Below are positions 1 to 11,582 of a stretch of 64,000 bases of DNA, in pieces. Position 1 is the stretch's first letter. Each line of letters starts with the position of its first letter. Under the pieces are notes generated by a model. The model was given only the letters and a program-made list of their open reading frames with translations, did not search any database and was not told the DNA's origin. A program made the position numbers and the translations under genes. This DNA comes from Typha latifolia (lineage: Eukaryota; Streptophyta; Magnoliopsida; Poales; Typhaceae): the NCBI GenBank assembly GCA_019914945.1, contig CM034101.1, positions 11,915,188 to 11,979,187 on the forward strand, given 5' to 3'.

Positions 1-344
1 CAGTCCAATCCAATGAGGTTTATTCAACCCATTGTAGTCATTTATTTGGTTTTAAAAATTCAAAAACTTTATTAGGGATAAAATTAAATTATAGTTATTT
101 CTGTATTGTTTAAAGGTGGTGATTTTCAGTATGTGGACTAGAGACTAGAGATTTCAATTATCTTACTTAGACTCAAATGAGTGGATTCACTCACATATTT
201 ATTCATATTTTACTTCGTACCTTTGTCAGACCGTGTAATTTTGTTGTGTGCATATTTATTTATTTCATTCTTATGTACAAATCTATTTATTACATTTTGT
301 GTATATTTAATCCTCATACTCAATGCATCTATAAGAACCAGAGG
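1..344 (+). mobile_element. Family B LTR, 3'-half fragment
   Basis: This stretch aligns by eye with the part of family B LTR at 1797-2125: the GTGGTGATTTT...AGTA block, the GAGTG..TTCACTCACATATTTATT block and the ATTTAATC..CTCA.TGCATC block. It is cut by the window start on the left and by a family B leader piece on the right. No gene is seen; the short reading frames here are LTR sequence. Confidence 0.6.
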
Positions 345-945
345 AGGGTGCACGTGCTCTGCACGTGCAGCCCCTCCCCTCTTCCTCTCCGGCACGAGAC
401 GAGGCGTAGGGCGAAATCGCGCCTAATCCGAATCGGATTATATCAGGATTTTTCTTTAATCTATAAATTAAAAACCCTAATCCTCTCTCTCTGCTTAACC
501 ACCTCAACCCCCTTCTCTCTCTTCTTCCTCCCCTCTTTCGCCTTCTTCTTCCTCACCGACGGAGTCACGCCGTGGAATCGGCCTGCCGGAGCGCCACCGG
601 AGCCAACGGAGACCACCACGTGACTCCTTGGTAAGCCCTCTCCCACCCCTCAAAATTAATTTCAGTTTAATAAGGTAAAACGAAAATACCTAAATTTGTG
701 GGTTTTCAGCTTCGCCGGCGGCCATGGAGTCGTCTCCTCAACACCTCGAGCCATGAAGACTTCAGAGGAGTGCGCCTGCGACACGAGGTCAACGACGTGA
801 GGCCTTGGCACACAGGCAATAGCGACCCGAAGCCGCCGGCCGGCGTGAGTCGCCGGTGAAGCCGAAATCCCAAATTTGGTATTTTCGATTTCCCCTATTA
901 AACTTTAATTAAAATTTATGGGTGGGAGAGGGCTTACCTATTAGA
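345..945. mobile_element. Rearranged family B LTR leader pieces (plus then minus)
   Basis: From 345 to about 720 is the LTR 5' part in plus orientation: a GGAGGGTGCACG start, TATA-like ctataaatta near 462, a CT-rich tract, and a GGTAAGCC donor-like site near 630. From about 720 to 945 the same leader appears on the minus strand, ending in ggcttacc. The 800-938 part is the reverse complement of 1192-1330. This is an inverted junction inside repeated DNA and not a gene. Confidence 0.55.
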
Positions 946-1444
946 ATTAGAAAAAAAAAAAAGATTTCATCTAATCCGAATCAGATTAGATTTGATCCTC
1001 TTCTAAACTATAAATTAAAAACCCTAATCCCCCCTCTCTCTCTCTGCTTAACCATCTCAGCCCCCCCCTCCTCTCTCTTCTTCTTCCTCTACTTCGTTTT
1101 CTTTTTTGTTCTCACCAGCGAAGTCGTCGCTGTGGAATCGAATCGTCGGAGCACCGCCGGAGCAATCAAATACCACCTTACAACTCGTTGGTAAGCCCTC
1201 TCCCACCCATAAATTTTAACTGAAGTTTAATAGGGTAAATCGAAAATACCTAATTTGAGATTTCGGCTTCACCGGCGAATCAGGCCGGCCGGCGGCTTCG
1301 GGTCGCAACCGCATCGTCACCGAAAGCTTCGTGCTCCAAGCCCGGTGTCGGTGATGTCTTCTAGGGAGCCCTCGTGGCTCCAAACGATGTCGGCCTTGGT
1401 ATCGGCCGTCGGTGGTGAGTTCTCCACCTCGTGAGGACGACGAT

Positions 1445-1480
<36 letters not shown>

Positions 1481-2658
1481 GAGAGGTTGAAGGTGGTCGT
1501 GAACTGCCGCCGGCGGGGGTCGCCGGCGGTCACCCTCTCCCTTGATTCTCCTTTTCCCGCGTCGGTCGCGAGAAAAGAGAGAAGGGTTAGTTGGGCTCGG
1601 GTTTAACCCGAGCCACCCCTTTTTTTCGTTTAAGTTCGGGTTCGGGTCGGGTTTGGATTTCGGATCCACAGACCCGACCCGAATCGATTAATTTGGATGA
1701 GCTGCGGGTTGGCCCGTAGCCCAATCCATTTTCTCGGCTAGGCCTTGGCCCAGCCCAATTGGTCTATTCTTTTGGATTGGGCCGGGCTAGAAGTAGCCCA
1801 GCCCAATCCAATGGGTAAATTAAATCTATTTTAGTTCTTTTTAGTTTTTAAATTTTTAAAAAATATTGATATTATTCAAATTAAATTTTTTATTATTATT
1901 TATTATTTAAAGTGGTGATTTTTAGTACGTGAGCTAGAGATTTGAGATTTTGGTTGTCTTGCCTAGACTTAGGTGAGTAGGTTCACTCACATATTTATTT
2001 TATTATATTTCATACCTTTGTCAGACCATGTAAATTTTCTGTGCAAATTTATTTATTTCATTCGTACGTGCAAAAATTTAATTGTTACATTTTCTGTGTG
2101 TATTTAATCATTATACTCAGTGCATCACCATACTTTGTGCAAATATTGAAATTAGTGAAAAAAAAACGAGACTAGTATTGGTACGACTTAGAGAACAGTC
2201 CCAGTATAAATTGTTTGTGATTTTCCGTGGTAATTCAAGTCTATCTGAAAGTCCAGGAGAAAGTCCTAAATCAAATCACTGCGGTGACTTTCTTAGGTGA
2301 CTCTGGCGGGATTAGGGAACAGTCCTAGGATAAATGAGAAATTCCTAGGTGATTCTAATTTCTCTCAACAGTTAGTAGAAAAGACGGAATGTATTGATCA
2401 CATAGTGATACCATCTGATGACCCTAACCGGATCAGCTATGAAGAAAAGTCTCAAGCGTCATCTTGAGGTGACTTCTAGTTGATATGGATCTACAGGGTT
2501 TAGACTCATTGAGACATATGACAGTATAATTATTGAAGAGATGTTAATATGTGAAAACCGTGCAATGTTACAAGTTGTGACTCTCTCTATTATTATCATT
2601 GTTATTATTTAAATAGCATGCCCTATGCATACTGCATATTATTTAAATAGCATGCCTA

Positions 2659-3680
2659 TTGCATATTGTTATGGTACATGATTATTCCGTTATCTTTGTG
2701 GTGGTTGACAGATTGAACAAGTATGCGCATTTTTCAACATTGTCACATTCGTTTTCAATCAAGTCGGTGGCTGAAATTTTTGTTAGAGATGTTGCTCGGT
2801 TACATGGCATGCCATGCACGATTGTCTCAGATCGTGATCATGTATTTATGAGTGACTTTTGGACGGAGTTTTTCAAATTGCAGGGGACTCGACTGAACTT
2901 CAGTTCAGCCTACTATCCACAAACGGACGGCCAAACTGAGGTGGTCAATCGAGGCATTGAACAGTACTTAAGGTGCTTTGTTGGAGAGATGTTGAGAAGA
3001 TGGTTGGAATTCTTATTATGGGCGGAATGGTCTTACAACACCGCCTACCATAGAAGCATTGACATGACTCCATTTGAGGTGATATATGGACGCACGGCTC
3101 CGACGTTACACGCTTATGATCCAGTGGCATCTGCAGATCGGACAGAGGTGGACTTAAGCCTTGATGGATAGAGACGCCACATTGAGGAGGTTGCGTGCTC
3201 ATCTTAAACTTGCTCAAAACCGCATAAAACAAGTTTATGATCGTAGCCATAAGGAGCAGGAGTTTGACATCGGCAGTTGGGTGTTTGTGAGGGTGCAACC
3301 GTATCGACAGGTGACCTTACGTCCGATGCGAAACCAAAAGTTAGCACATCACTACTTTGGTCTGTTTCATGTGTTGGAGCGTATTGGTCCGATTGCATAT
3401 CATTTGGAGCTGCCGGAGGGGTCGAGAGTGCATCTTGTCTTTCATATTTCATTGTTGAGAAAGCGCATTGGAGATCATAAGATTGTTGGATCGGTTCTAC
3501 CGGAGCCATTGGAAGAGATAGAGATCGTAGAGCCAGTTCGAGAACTTGCTAGACGCCGACGATGATATGGTACTAGATTGGAGATGGAGATTCTAGTTGA
3601 GTGGCTTGGCAAGCCATCTGATGAGGCGACATGAGAGTTGGAGACTGATATCTTGGAGCGTTTCCCCGACTTTTCACGTT
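2659..3680 (+). pseudogene. Ty3/gypsy integrase and chromodomain remnant
   Basis: A broken 3' end of a gypsy pol gene. The first frame (2659-3171) has the integrase core from a VVVDRLNKYAHF block through [24 protein letters not shown] and SYNTAYHRS, which is the usual order in chromoviruses. A frame change near 3165 leads into the C-terminal integrase part (LKLAQNRIKQVYDRSHKEQEF, then HHYFGLFHVLERIG and VFHISLLRK) and on to a chromodomain-like tail (ILVEWLGKPSDEAT) with stops. Reverse transcriptase, RNase H and protease are absent. A purine-rich tract (about 3681-3697) leads directly into LTR A. The start is truncated inside family B LTR, so this is a dead fragment and not a host gene. Confidence 0.85.
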
Positions 3681-3704
3681 GAGGGCAAGGTGGGGGAAGC
3701 GTGG

Positions 3705-4554
3705 TGAGCCGATAGATTTAGTTAAGATCTTTTCTTCCTGCATTAGTTGTTTATTTTCATTAAAATAAAATTCCTATAAGTTGCGTTCGAACGCAAGTGG
3801 GGTCGCGTTTGAACGCCTTTGCAAACGCTTGCATCAAGTTCGCAAATACAGAGAATGCATATTGTGCGTTCGAACGCGGTCGGACGAGTTTGAATGCCTG
3901 CATCACGTTCGCACATACAGAGAACGTCTTTTGGTGCGTTCGAATGCGATAGGGCGCATTCAAACGCGATCGACGGGAATCCTCTAGAATTAGGGTTTCA
4001 TATTATTTTTGGACTTATTGGCTAGCCTCTATAAATATGTGGATGGCAACCAACTTCATTATGAAATTAGATTATTGATTTCTTGCTTCCTATCTTCTTT
4101 TTAGACTTCTCCCTCCTCCTTCTTCACCATCCTTCCACATCTACAGTTGGCAAGGTTTGTCCTAACTTCTAATCCCCCTCGACTGTCGAGCCACCCTTCT
4201 TCTTTGGGATCTCGACCACTTCGTTCCCTTCGTCTACTTCCCTTAATCACATCCACCATCCACATTCACCTCCATATCCATCCATAACCCTAACATCCAC
4301 TCCATCCGTCACCACCACCTCACCCACGTTATTCCTTGTTTTCGTCGCTGCTATAATTCGAATCTACGAAGGGCATAAATACGAAAGTTGTAGATCAGGA
4401 AGTGACGGATCTAACCCAATTGGTTTTGTAATTTTCTGACTACAAGAGAATATCTGACGAATATTTTCCCACGGTTGTGCAAACTGATTCCTGTAATATA
4501 TTCAGATCTTGAAGGAATAGTTGCGTAGCTTATCTTTAGTTCCAGATCTTATCA
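3705..4554 (+). mobile_element. Gypsy LTR family A, copy 1
   Basis: About 850 bp following the purine tract of the integrase remnant, so it sits in 3' LTR position. It matches the copies at 33947-34779 and (minus) 11583-12427 from the ttcntgcattaggtgtttattttcatt block onward. It contains clustered GCGTTCGAACGC palindromes, a TATA-like ctataaatatgtgg near 4029 and an end in TTATCA. The first bases are uncertain by a few positions. Confidence 0.75.
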
Positions 4555-4632
4555 ATTTGGTATCAGAGCCTATCAAATGGTATCAGAGTCTATCAATTGG
4601 TATCAGAGCTTAACAAGTGGTATCAAAGCCTA
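4535..4632 (+). repeat. Tandem primer-binding-site-like array, LTR A copy 1
   Basis: Five units of 20-21 bp resemble TTGGTATCAGAGCTTATCAA. The TGGTATCAGAGC core is the classic plant initiator-Met-tRNA primer-binding site; the flank TTATCA is the LTR end. The array stops where family B sequence resumes. Confidence 0.85.
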
Positions 4633-4757
4633 ATACAAATTCTCTTCATTTATTTATTTTTGTCATTGTACACTTGGGAAGTATTAGTAAGGCTTTCATG
4701 TATCTCAAGCATATTGAGGTGCATGACCGGTCATGATTCCAATTTTGGGTCATGACA

Positions 4758-5652
4758 CATATGTTATAGTAATATCTAGAATTGAAAGACTTTACATTAG
4801 CCCTTAAAATTTATTTAAGGCCTTAGAAATGTTTAAAGATTATTATTTTCGATATGTCAAGATTATTCAATATGCCAACGGCATACTACCTCAGCATAGC
4901 ACGTGTCAACAATACATACTATGTCGAGCTAAGGTCAGCATGTCTCATACCTTTGTCACATCAATCATTGAGCATTTCTTGGGGTGTATTGCTACCAAAA
5001 AACAGAGAGAGAGAGAGAGAGAACACATGTAACTATAGTATCAAAGAAATTATTTTGTGCCAAGGAATCCTAATTACTTGATTAGGCTATGCAACGGCTA
5101 TATTAATTATTCCCTATGTATGAAATGGTTACCTATTAATATTTTCTATGTATGCAATGCTTACACATTATCATTCTCTATGTATGTAATGGTATTGTTC
5201 ATCGGGCATTATTCATTAATTAATATTCACATTTTTTTTCATCGACTTTTGTTCACCGAGTATTATACTGCTCATCGATTACTATTCACCTAATATTCTT
5301 CACAGGTAGTATTCATCAAGTATTGTTCACCGAATACTTTTCATCAGTTATTGTTCATCGAGCAGTGTTTGTTGATGGAAGGGATGGATTAACTCTATAT
5401 GCAATAACTATATATTATCACTCTATATAAATCCATTTACGAGATAGGTAGAAAAATTGAGTGGGAAGTTTTGATTTATGGAATGAGATACATGGGTGGT
5501 AGGAGAGATGACTAATTTTTAAAATAATTTTAGTCAAATAAAGGTAAATTATATTTGGGTTTATGTGTGGTATAAATTTAATTTGGATGAATAGCGTTTC
5601 TAATCTAACATAAGGATAATCTGATGTTTACTTTCTAAATTAGAATAGTGTA
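4758..5652. other. AT-rich intergenic stretch without a gene
   Basis: No coding similarity is seen. A short (GA)n run lies near 5000-5022. From about 5200 to 5370 there are imperfect short repeats built on ttcatcg / ttcaccga. The reading frames at 4829-5293 have no recognisable domain. Confidence 0.5.
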
Positions 5653-8199
5653 ATGTCACGACCTGAAATCGGAATCATGACCGGCCATGCACCTCAATAT
5701 GCTTGAGATACACGAAGCCTTACTAATATTTCCTAAGTGTACAATGGCAAGAATAAATAAACGAAGAAGATCTGTTTTATTAAATTTAAACTAATTGCAA
5801 TAAACATAAAACAATATTATTGTTTGAGTCTCTAAACGAAATAAAATTAACAATTAATCTAAAACATAAAATCTAAAAGAGCGGAAAGATAAATAGGTAG
5901 GTTCCAAGTGCGTCTCGCTTAGTCGCTATGCTGAGTATTACTTAAGATAATAAAATAAAATAAAATAAAAGAGAAAAAAAATCCATGAGCCAACAACTAT
6001 AGCTCAATGAGTGGAATCCACTCGAAAACCAAGTAAATTCTAAAATTTTATAATGTTAAATAAAGCCTAAGATCAACGATATACATAACAATTTGCAATA
6101 AGCATGCTCTTAAATAATTACAATGATAACAATAGAGAGTCAGAACTTGTAACCTTGCACAGTTTCAACATATTAATATCTTTTTAATATTTATACTGTC
6201 ATTTGTCTCAATGGGTCTATACCCTGTGAATCCACATCAATTAAAAGTCACCTCAAGATGACGCTCGAAACTTTTTCTCATAGCTGATCCGATTAGGGTC
6301 ATCAGATGGTGTCACTATGTGATCAACATACTCTGTCTTTTTCACTAACCGTTAAGAGAGGTTAGAGTCACCTAGGAAATTTCTCATTCATCCTAGGACT
6401 GTTCCCTAAACCCGCCAGAGTCACCTAAAAAAATCACCGCAGTGATCTAATATAGAAATTTCCCTTAGACTCAGGTGAGTGGGTTTACTCACATATTTAT
6501 TTTTATTATACTTCGTACTTTTGTCAGATCATGTAATTTACTTGTGCAAATTATTTATTTCATCCTTACATGCAAATTTAATTGTTACATTTTCTGTGTG
6601 CATTTAATCATTACACTCAGTGCATCGCCATATGTGCAAATATTAAATTTTAGTGAAAAGAAAAATGAAACTAGTATTAGTACGACTTAGAGAACAGTCC
6701 CGGTATAGATCGCTTACGGTTTTCTGTGGTGACTCAAGTCTATTTGGAAGTCCAGGAAAAAGTCTTATATCAAATCACTGCGGTGACTTTCTTATGTGAC
6801 TCTGGCGGGGTTAGGAAACAATCCTATGATGAATAAGAAATTTCCTAGGTGACTCTAACCTCTCTCAACGATTAGTAAAAAAGATAGTGTGTTGATCACA
6901 TAGTGACACCATCTGATGACCCTAATCGGATCAGCTATGAGAAAAAGTCCCGAACGTTGATCTTAAGTTTTATTTAACATTATAAAATTTTAGAATTTAT
7001 TTGGTTTTCGAGTGGATTCCACTCACTGAGCTATAGATGTTGGCTCATATATTTCTTTTTCTCTTTTTTTTATTTTATTATCTCAGGTAATAATCAGTGT
7101 TGCGACTGAGCGAGACGCACCCAGACCCACCTCCACTTAGGACCTACCTATTTACCTTTCCGCTCTTTTAGATTTTATGCTTTATTTCGTTTAGAGACTC
7201 AAACAATAATATTATTTTATGTTCATTGTAATTAATTTAAATTTAATAAAGCAGATCTTCTTCGTTTATTTATTCTTGCCATTGTACACTTAGGAAGTAT
7301 TAGTAAGGCTTCGTGTATTGAGGTGCATAGCCAGTCATGATTCTGATCTCGGGTCGTGACAGCCAAGGCTCAGACAAAAGCAATGGACTGGGCTACGGGC
7401 TAACCCGCAGCCCACCCTCCATTTAAGTGGTTCGGGTTGGGTCTTTGGATCCGAAATCCAAACCCGAACTAGAACCCGCAATCATAAGAAAAAGGGTTGG
7501 CTCGAGTTAAACCCGATCCCAACCAAATCCTTCCCCTCCCGCGACCGACACGAGGAAGAGAAGATAGAGAGAGAGAGTGCCCGCCGGCGACGGTTCAACG
7601 ACTACACGTCATGCCCCTCGACTCTCTCGCGACGTCGCCATACTCACGAGGTGGAGGAGAACCCACAATAGACGATCGACTCAATAGCCAATGGCGACTA
7701 GAGCCATGAGGGCTCCAAAGGCGAGCACCCACGGCACGAGGCCAACGACAAGAGGCTTCTAGTGGTGGAGAGGTAGCGACCCGAAGCCGCCAGCCAATGT
7801 GACTCGCCGACGAAGCCAAAATCTCACGAATTAGGTATTTCTATTTTAACCTATTAAACTGAAATTAAAATTGAGGGGTGGGAGAGGGCTTACCAAGGAG
7901 TCACGTGTTGGTCTTGGGTGACTCCGGCAGCACTCCGGCAGGTTGATTCCACGGCGTAACTCCGAGGGTGAGAAAGAAGAAAATGAAGGAAGAGAAGAAA
8001 AAAGAAAAGAAGGTTGGAGGGTTAAGGAGAGAGAGAACTATGGTTTAATTTATAGATTAAAAATTCAAATCTAATTTGATTCGGATTCAGCGAGATCTCC
8101 GTTGCGCATCGTCGCATGCCAGAGAGGGAGAGGGGAGGGGGTTGCACGTACAGCGCACGTGCACCCTCCTCTCTAAATTTTTTTTTTCCGGTTCTCATA
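5653..8199 (-). mobile_element. Family B LTR copy 2 (minus) with an internal plus-strand B piece
   Basis: The left border reads TGTCACGACC (reverse complement of the B 3' end) and the right border is the complement of the B 5' end (..ccggttctcat). TAGTGTA is present on both sides (5646-5652 and 8198-8204), consistent with a target-site duplication blurred by a base change. The minus-strand leader with donor-like GGTAAGCC is at about 7889-7896 and the TATA-like region near 8050. A second B piece in plus orientation occupies 6461-7361. Confidence 0.65.
6461..7361 (+). mobile_element. Inverted family B LTR 3' half inside copy 2
   Basis: It starts at a TTAGACTCAGGTGAG block and ends exactly at the B terminus GGTCGTGACA (7361). 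It is the near complement of 5654-6455, so the two together form a large inverted repeat. Features in order: CTGCGGTGACTTTC, ACCATCTGATGACCCTAA, CACTCACTGAGC, a TATTATCTCAGGTAATA acceptor-like site near 7080 and the terminal block. Confidence 0.7.
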
Positions 8200-8993
8200 G
8201 TGTACTCTAATCTAGAATAGGAGAAAAAGATAATTTTGAAATGAACAGAGCTAAGTGTGTCGTTCTAGCCATTCTTTCTGAAAATTGTATTGTTGAATAT
8301 GAATTCTACTTGTTCCATCTTATTTTTTTTCCATGATCTGATCTTTAATAAACTATGTGATTTGATTATACACTTGAATCTAATTTGTACAACTTTAATA
8401 CAAGTGATTTTATCATGAATTTGCCATTACAAAAATTGCACTTACAACTATTTACCTAATGTTTTAGGTCAACTAAAAATCTGCATTACATTTTAGCATG
8501 ACACCGTGAAATATAAAAACAAGCGCCATCTAGTTTGATGTCAGTCATATAAGCATGTTTCAAAAGAGGACGTTTTGATACAACAAATCTAGATATCCTT
8601 ATAAACCATAAGCAGCAAAAGGAATACCAAGATTAGAAGAACTAAAATATGCCATGTCATAGGAGGACAAGCCAAAAGGTCCAAAATATTGTTACGATCC
8701 GACCACATAGGTTAAGCTGAGTTAAGTTAGTTACTTAGCATTATCTTATTGTTTTTAAATTTTAAATAAATTGGATAATCAGCATGTGGATCCAATCCGC
8801 TAGTGATTTTACTGCTATAAATATGAGTGGACATGTGTTGATAATTATCATTGGAAGAAATCTGAGTTTAGCCAGTTATTATTTTCGTCCTTATCTTGTA
8901 TCTAGTCGTTAGATCATTTTATCTTTCTAGGAATAAATCATAGCCGTAAAAACATTCCAACCTTCCAAACCCTAGCCACCTCCTATCTCCAGC
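8200..8993. other. AT-rich intergenic stretch without a gene
   Basis: No open frame with recognisable domains, no terminal repeats and no similarity to the other repeats in the window were found. It is the likely older sequence between two LTR insertions. Confidence 0.4.
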
Positions 8994-8998
8994 AGCTA

Positions 8999-11160
8999 TG
9001 TTAGGACCAGAAAAAAAAAAAAAATTTGGGTTGAGAGAGGAGGGTGCACGTGCAGCCCCTCCCCTCTCCCTCTCCGGTGCGCAGCGGGAAAGAAGGGATT
9101 TCATCTAATCCGAATCGGATTAGATTTGATCCTCATCTAATCTATAAATTAAATCCTAATCTCTCTCTCTCTGTGCTTAATGCTTAATAATCTCAGCCCT
9201 CTCCTCTCTCTTTTCTTCCTCCTTCACCGACAGAGTCACGCCGTGGAATCGGCCTGCCGGAGCATCGTCGGAGCCAGCGGAGACCACCACGTGACTCCCC
9301 CGTAAGCCCTCTCTAACCCCTCAAAGTTAATTTAAGAATAATAGGGTTTAGTGAAAATACCTAATTTGGGGGTTTTCGGCCTCGTCGGCAAATCTGGCCG
9401 GCCGGCGGCTTCGAGTCGCAGCCGCTACCTCTAGAAGCGCCTTGCCGTTGGCCTCGTACTGTGGGTAGTCACCGTTGGAGCCCTCGTGGCTCCGGTCGCC
9501 GTCGGTCATGGGATCGACCACCGTTCGCGGGTTCTCCTCCACCTCGCGAGGACGGCGGCACCGTATGAGTGTTGAGAAGCCAGGGGTGCGGCTGGCGAAC
9601 CTTCGCCGTGGCGATCGCCGGCGTCTTCCTCTTTCTCTTCTTCTTTCTCTCTCTTTTCCTCTCTTTTTCTCTCTCTCTCTTCGGTTTGGGGAAGACAGAC
9701 TCGGGTTGCCCGAGTCTGATCTTCTCCCTTTTAGTGATGGATTCGGGTCGGGTTGGATCCGAATCCAAGGAACCCGACCCGGTTCCATTATCTATTTGGA
9801 TTGGGCCTTGGCCCAATCCATTTAAGAATTAATTGGGTGGGCTGCGGGCCAACTGCAGCCCAGCCCAATTGATTTGGGCTTATTTTAGCCCAAATTAATT
9901 ATTCTTAGGTTAAATTGTATAAACATTTCTAATAATTGTTTTAATTAAAAATGTTATTGTTATTTATTATTTAAGGTGGTGATTTTTAGTACGTGGGCTA
10001 GAGATTTGAGATTTTGGTTGTCTTGCCTAGACTCAGGTGAGTGAGTTCATTCACATGTTTATTTCATTATATTTCGTATTTTTGTCAGAATATGTAAATT
10101 TTCTGTGTGCAAATCTATTTATTTCATCAGTACGTGCGAAAATTTAATTGTTTTATTTTCTGTGTGCATTTAGTTATTATATTCAGTACATCACCATACT
10201 TCGTGCAAATATTGAAATTTGTGAAAACAAAAATGAGACTAGTATTGATACGACCTAGAGAACAGTCCCGGTATAAATCGTGTGCAATTTTCCGTGGTGA
10301 CTCAAGTCTATCTGGAAGTCCAGCGGAAAGTCCTAAATTAGATCACTGCGGTGACTTTCTTAGGTGACTCTGGCGGGGTTAGGGAACAGTCCTAGGAAGT
10401 ATGAGAAAATTTTCTAGGTGACTCTAACTTCTCTCAACGGTTAGGGGAAAAGACAGAGTGTGTTGATCATAGGGTGATACCCTCTGATGACCCTAACCGG
10501 ATCAGCTATGAAGAAAAGTCCCGAGCGTCATCTCGAGGTGACTTCTAGTTGATGTGGATCCACAGGGTTTAGACCCATTGAGACATATGACAGTATAAAT
10601 ATCAAAAAGATGTTAATATGTTGAAAACGTGCAAGGTTACAAGTTGTGACATTTCTCTATGGTTATAATTGTTATTATGTAGAGAGCATGCCTATTGCAT
10701 ATTATGATGGATATTGTTGCTTTTAGTTTAATTTATTCAGCATTATTATGTTTTAAAATTTATTTGGTTCGAGTGGATTCCACTCACTGAGCTATAGTTG
10801 TTGGCTCACGAGTTCTATTTTTTTTGTATTTGTTTATTTATTTCAGGTAATAGTCAGCGGGGCGACTGAGCGTGATGTACCCAGATTCCACCTCCACTTA
10901 GGATTCACCTATTTACCTTTCCGCTCTTTTAGATTTTGTACTTTAGATTAGAAGTTTTTATTTTTTTTAGTTTAGAAACTCAAAAACGTTAACATTGTTT
11001 TTATTTTAATTGCATTTAGAAATAAAATTTTAATATAGCACATTTTCATTTTATTTAATTATCTTGTCATTGTATACGTAGAGAGTATTATTAAGGCTTT
11101 GTGCATCTCAAGCATATTGAGATGCATGGCCGGTCATAACTCCTATTTTGGGTCGTGACA
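8999..11160 (+). mobile_element. Family B solo LTR, copy 3 (best copy)
   Basis: A 2162-bp LTR starting TGTTAGGACC and ending GGTCGTGACA, flanked by the direct repeat AGCTA (8994-8998 and 11161-11165), so its ends are defined and it is a solo LTR. In order: a poly-A-like run, GGAGGGTGCACG, TATA-like site (about 9143), CT-rich leader, GCCGGAGC..GGAGCC, donor-like GTAAGCC (9302), the GGGCTGC...GCAGCCC palindrome (about 9838-9862), CACTCACTGAGC (about 10784), an acceptor-like TTTCAG (10841-10846) and the terminal block. Multi-kb LTRs of this style are known from chromodomain gypsy lineages such as Tekay/Del; that assignment is inference. Confidence 0.85.
9141..9304 (+). promoter_or_regulatory. 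LTR B promoter, leader and splice-donor-like site
   Basis: TCTATAAATTAAA is followed by a CT-rich tract, a GC-rich leader and CCCGTAAGCC. The same order is found at about 460-635 and 1005-1195 and, reversed, at about 7885-8060. It looks like a pol II promoter with a short first exon; transcription is inferred. Confidence 0.45.
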
Positions 11161-11570
11161 AGCTACCCTACAATACGGCCATCCACCACAACCCTTGGCC
11201 GTCTGCCACCCTCCAACGACCGTCGCAACGTCGAATATTTACGTTTCTGCCCTCTCTGATCTATCTCCACTATTTTATTTTTAATTTTTTATCCCAACCT
11301 CTGATTTAGGTTAAACAAGAGCCATTAGAACTCTAACTCACGAGGCTACCTCCACCTAAATTTTTATAATTTTCTGACATCCGAATCAGTCCAGATCTGG
11401 TTCGTAACAAATATCCATGCATCTTAAACAATTTCTATGTGCAAACAAATATTATGCTATTTCTTTATCACTTGATAAAACATCTGTTCAAACTCGCTGA
11501 TCTTAAAACTAGGGCACTGATTAAATATCATTCCTTGATACAAATAAATTGTGCGAATATATGATAAGTT
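11161..11570. other. Stretch without a recognised gene
   Basis: Short CCACC-rich sequence after the AGCTA duplication, then AT-rich DNA. It may be internal sequence of the minus-strand LTR A element that follows, but nothing diagnostic is visible. Confidence 0.3.
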
Positions 11571-11582
11571 CTAATACCAAAT

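Larger units (their letters stand above)
946..4757 (+). mobile_element. Family B LTR copy 1, split by a gypsy relic
   Basis: 946-2650 carries the B leader (TATA-like site near 1007, donor-like GGTAAGCC near 1191, GCCC-rich palindrome at 1701-1723) and the B middle region. 4633-4757 is the B 3' end, finishing in a TCATGACA variant of GGTCGTGACA. The internal section of B (present in the copy ending at 11160) is missing and replaced by gypsy integrase, LTR A and its tandem array. The left end is truncated inside a poly-A-like run, so no target-site duplication can be read. Confidence 0.6.

Noticed and set aside
4535..4632. A CRISPR-like array
   Set aside because: The 20-bp units follow each other without unique spacers and are explained as LTR-end and primer-site repeats; the genome is a plant's.
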